64,000 nucleotides of DNA from Methanospirillum stamsii (GTDB lineage Archaea > Halobacteriota > Methanomicrobia > Methanomicrobiales > Methanospirillaceae): the NCBI RefSeq assembly GCF_003173335.1, contig NZ_QGMZ01000007.1, positions 1-64,000 on the forward strand. The letters run 5' to 3'. The first letter of the stretch is position 1. The number at the start of each line of letters is the position of its first letter. Both the position numbers and the translations under genes were made by a program. Of this stretch, positions 62,356 to 64,000 are shown piece after piece. Below the pieces are notes generated by a model that saw nothing but the letters and a program-made list of their open reading frames with translations, had not been told where the DNA came from and did no database searches.

Positions 62356-63513
62356 ATGCTTTATAGAAAATTCCCCCGTTGTAATCATGATATTTCAATA
62401 CTCGGTTTTGGGTGTATGCGGTTACCACTTGCAGGGGATAGACAGGACCCGGGAAATGTTGACGAACAAACGTCAATTGATATGATCCGTACCGCCATTG
62501 ACAATGGGGTCAATTATCTCGATACGGCCTATCCATATCACAATGGTGAGAGCGAGAGGGTAGTTGGAAGAGCTCTTGATGGAGGATACCGCAAAAAAGT
62601 CTTTTTAGCCACAAAACTCCCGAGCTGGCTGATAACCACGAGAGAAGACATGGATCGGTACCTGGATGAACAACTCGCAAGGCTCGCAACCGATAACATC
62701 GATTTTTATCTCCTTCACGGGCTCAACGGTGAAACGTGGAAGAATCTATTACGTTTGGGTGTCATTGAATTCCTTGAAAATGCCAGGGAGGATGGCAGGA
62801 TACGATACCCTGCATTTTCCTTCCATGATGATCTCCCGGTTTTCCGGGAGATTGTCGATGCCTATGAGTGGGTATTTGCCCAGATTCAATACAACTACAT
62901 GGATGAATTGAACCAGGCCGGAACAGAGGGGCTCAGGTTCGCTCACGAAAGGGGTCTTGGTATTGTCGTCATGGAACCTCTCCGTGGTGGTCTCCTGTCC
63001 GGAGATGTTCCTGTTATCCACCAGCATATCCTTGATGCTCCGGTCAGACGTACTCCTTCTGAATGGGGACTTCGATGGGTCTGGAATCACCCGGAAGTGA
63101 CGGTTGTGCTCTCTGGTATGTCATCAATGGAACAGGTTCGGGAAAATCTGGCTTCTGCAACACAAGGTCTGCCAAATTCTCTTTCTCCTGAGGAACTCAC
63201 CGTTGTAGAAAAAATGAGGGACACCTTTGCTTCCCGTGTAAAAATCCCCTGTACCGGGTGCCGATATTGCATGCCATGTCAGAATGGTGTAGATATCCCC
63301 GAATGTTTCAATTATTACAACCAGGCGTACACCTACGAAGCAGAGGAGAAAGCAAAAGGGGTATACCTCTGGGCTCTCAGCGGAGCATTTTCCGGAGGGA
63401 TACCGGGATACGCTTCGTGTTGTATCGAGTGCGGAGAATGTGAGGATAAGTGTCCACAGGGTCTTTCCATACGGGAGTATTTACTGGACGTAGCTCAATA
63501 TTTTGGGAAATAA
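62356..63513 (+). CDS. Aldo/keto reductase with C-terminal 4Fe-4S domain
   Basis: 385 residues. AKR barrel at about 1-275 with the catalytic set Asp and Tyr in YLDTAYPYHNGESE, Lys in FLATKLPSW and His in FYLLHGLN. The C-terminus carries two ferredoxin-like Cys groups (CTGCRYCMPCQNGVDIP; CCIECGECEDKCPQG), suggesting electron supply from ferredoxin. Common in anaerobes; the substrate is unknown. Confidence 0.92.
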   Translation: MLYRKFPRCNHDISILGFGCMRLPLAGDRQDPGNVDEQTSIDMIRTAIDNGVNYLDTAYPYHNGESERVVGRALDGGYRKKVFLATKLPSWLITTREDMDRYLDEQLARLATDNIDFYLLHGLNGETWKNLLRLGVIEFLENAREDGRIRYPAFSFHDDLPVFREIVDAYEWVFAQIQYNYMDELNQAGTEGLRFAHERGLGIVVMEPLRGGLLSGDVPVIHQHILDAPVRRTPSEWGLRWVWNHPEVTVVLSGMSSMEQVRENLASATQGLPNSLSPEELTVVEKMRDTFASRVKIPCTGCRYCMPCQNGVDIPECFNYYNQAYTYEAEEKAKGVYLWALSGAFSGGIPGYASCCIECGECEDKCPQGLSIREYLLDVAQYFGK

Positions 63514-63945
63514 TTGGCATATGCAGAAAAATACGCCATTATCGGAAAGAGTCCGGGTTTACTCGTAGAAATACTCCCTTTTTGTATCTGATACCTTCTC
63601 ATATATGTCCAAATATTCGGTGTTTAGGATAGACTGCTTTGGAGTCTTTCAATTATATGCGACTGGGGCAGGTTATCTGGCTGGATAATTAATATTTCCT
63701 AAAATTTGTCCAATTGGCAATCTCTATATATAAATGGGTTGGGGCGTCTCCATCAAGGCTCATAAAAATGAGGATCAGATCCAATGTCCTAGATTCCCTT
63801 GAGTAAATCAAGTGCATTAATAGCGACCCTCTAATGAAAGGCAATTTATATCTTAATTTTAAAAAAATGCCCATAATGGCGGTATTTTTTATATTGAATT
63901 ATTGAGTCTTTAAATTGGGGTTCTATTCATGAATTACTATTGAAT
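63514..63945. other. Intergenic, nothing recognised
   Basis: 432 A/T-rich bases after the reductase gene. No frame with coding character, no hairpin of note. Confidence 0.4.
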
Positions 63946-64000
63946 ATGGCGTATTTTGTGGATGGGATCAGGGCGGAAGAGGTCAGTTCAATAGATCAAA
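63946..64000 (+). CDS. Possible start of a gene running off the right edge
   Basis: From ATG 63946 an open frame reads MAYFVDGIRAEEVSSIDQ to the window end. There is no clear ribosome site. Too short to name. Confidence 0.25.
   Translation, partial: MAYFVDGIRAEEVSSIDQ

Noticed and set aside
1-64000. CRISPR arrays, rRNA or tRNA genes
   Set aside because: No regularly spaced repeats and no conserved rRNA or complete tRNA cloverleaf were recognised by eye; a dedicated scan such as tRNAscan-SE would be decisive.

Overview
The window reads as chromosome of a motile, hydrogenotrophic euryarchaeal methanogen of the order Methanomicrobiales, most likely Methanospirillum or a close relative. Support comes from an archaellum operon (arlCE-G-F-H-I-J) beside a Che cluster with the archaeal adaptor CheF, archaeal GatD/GatE, uL16 of the L10e type, pyruvoyl-dependent arginine decarboxylase, a partial reductive TCA operon, and TATA boxes 10-35 nt ahead of several starts. 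I could not run a search, so the genus is an inference.

Bases 1-9600 are a visibly A/T-rich accessory region. It holds a DUF2080 transposon-type gene with a truncated coupled partner, an IS66-type transposase remnant, a secreted TPR protein, a TerY-P-like phospho-signalling locus (vWA protein, membrane-anchored PP2C phosphatase and a PKD/membrane protein, divergent from a Ser/Thr kinase with zinc ribbon and FHA-like domain), and a two-gene GNAT toxin-antitoxin-like pair. This signalling locus is the best candidate for a poorly characterised system.

Bases 9600-26330 are core metabolism. argH-gatD-gatE are translationally coupled. A nitrate/sulfonate/taurine-type ABC transporter diverges from argH across a promoter carrying two inverted repeats. 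After the L10e gene comes a tight run fumA-fumB-korD-korA-korB-korC-sucC-sucD, which carries malate via fumarate and succinyl-CoA to 2-oxoglutarate (the fumarate reductase step is not in the window). Two less understood genes follow.

Bases 26330-42105 are motility and taxis: a TPR protein, the archaellum motor operon without archaellins, an acidic membrane-anchored linker protein, cheF, cheY, cheB, a cheA gene fused to a complete CheC phosphatase domain, and cheD. A convergent gene encodes a TPR-CheC fusion. There is no free-standing cheC, and no cheR, cheW or receptor gene here.

Bases 42200-64000 hold pdaD, carA-carB, argG, a membrane one-component regulator with a secreted partner, a nitroreductase pseudogene, a Na/Pi cotransporter-PhoU protein, a TPR protein, an OpuC-type osmoprotectant transporter, a DUF523-DUF1722 protein, a wrecked PIN/secreted-protein junction, small conserved genes including DUF6506, and an aldo/keto reductase with Fe-S C-terminus. 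No rRNA, tRNA or CRISPR array was recognised.
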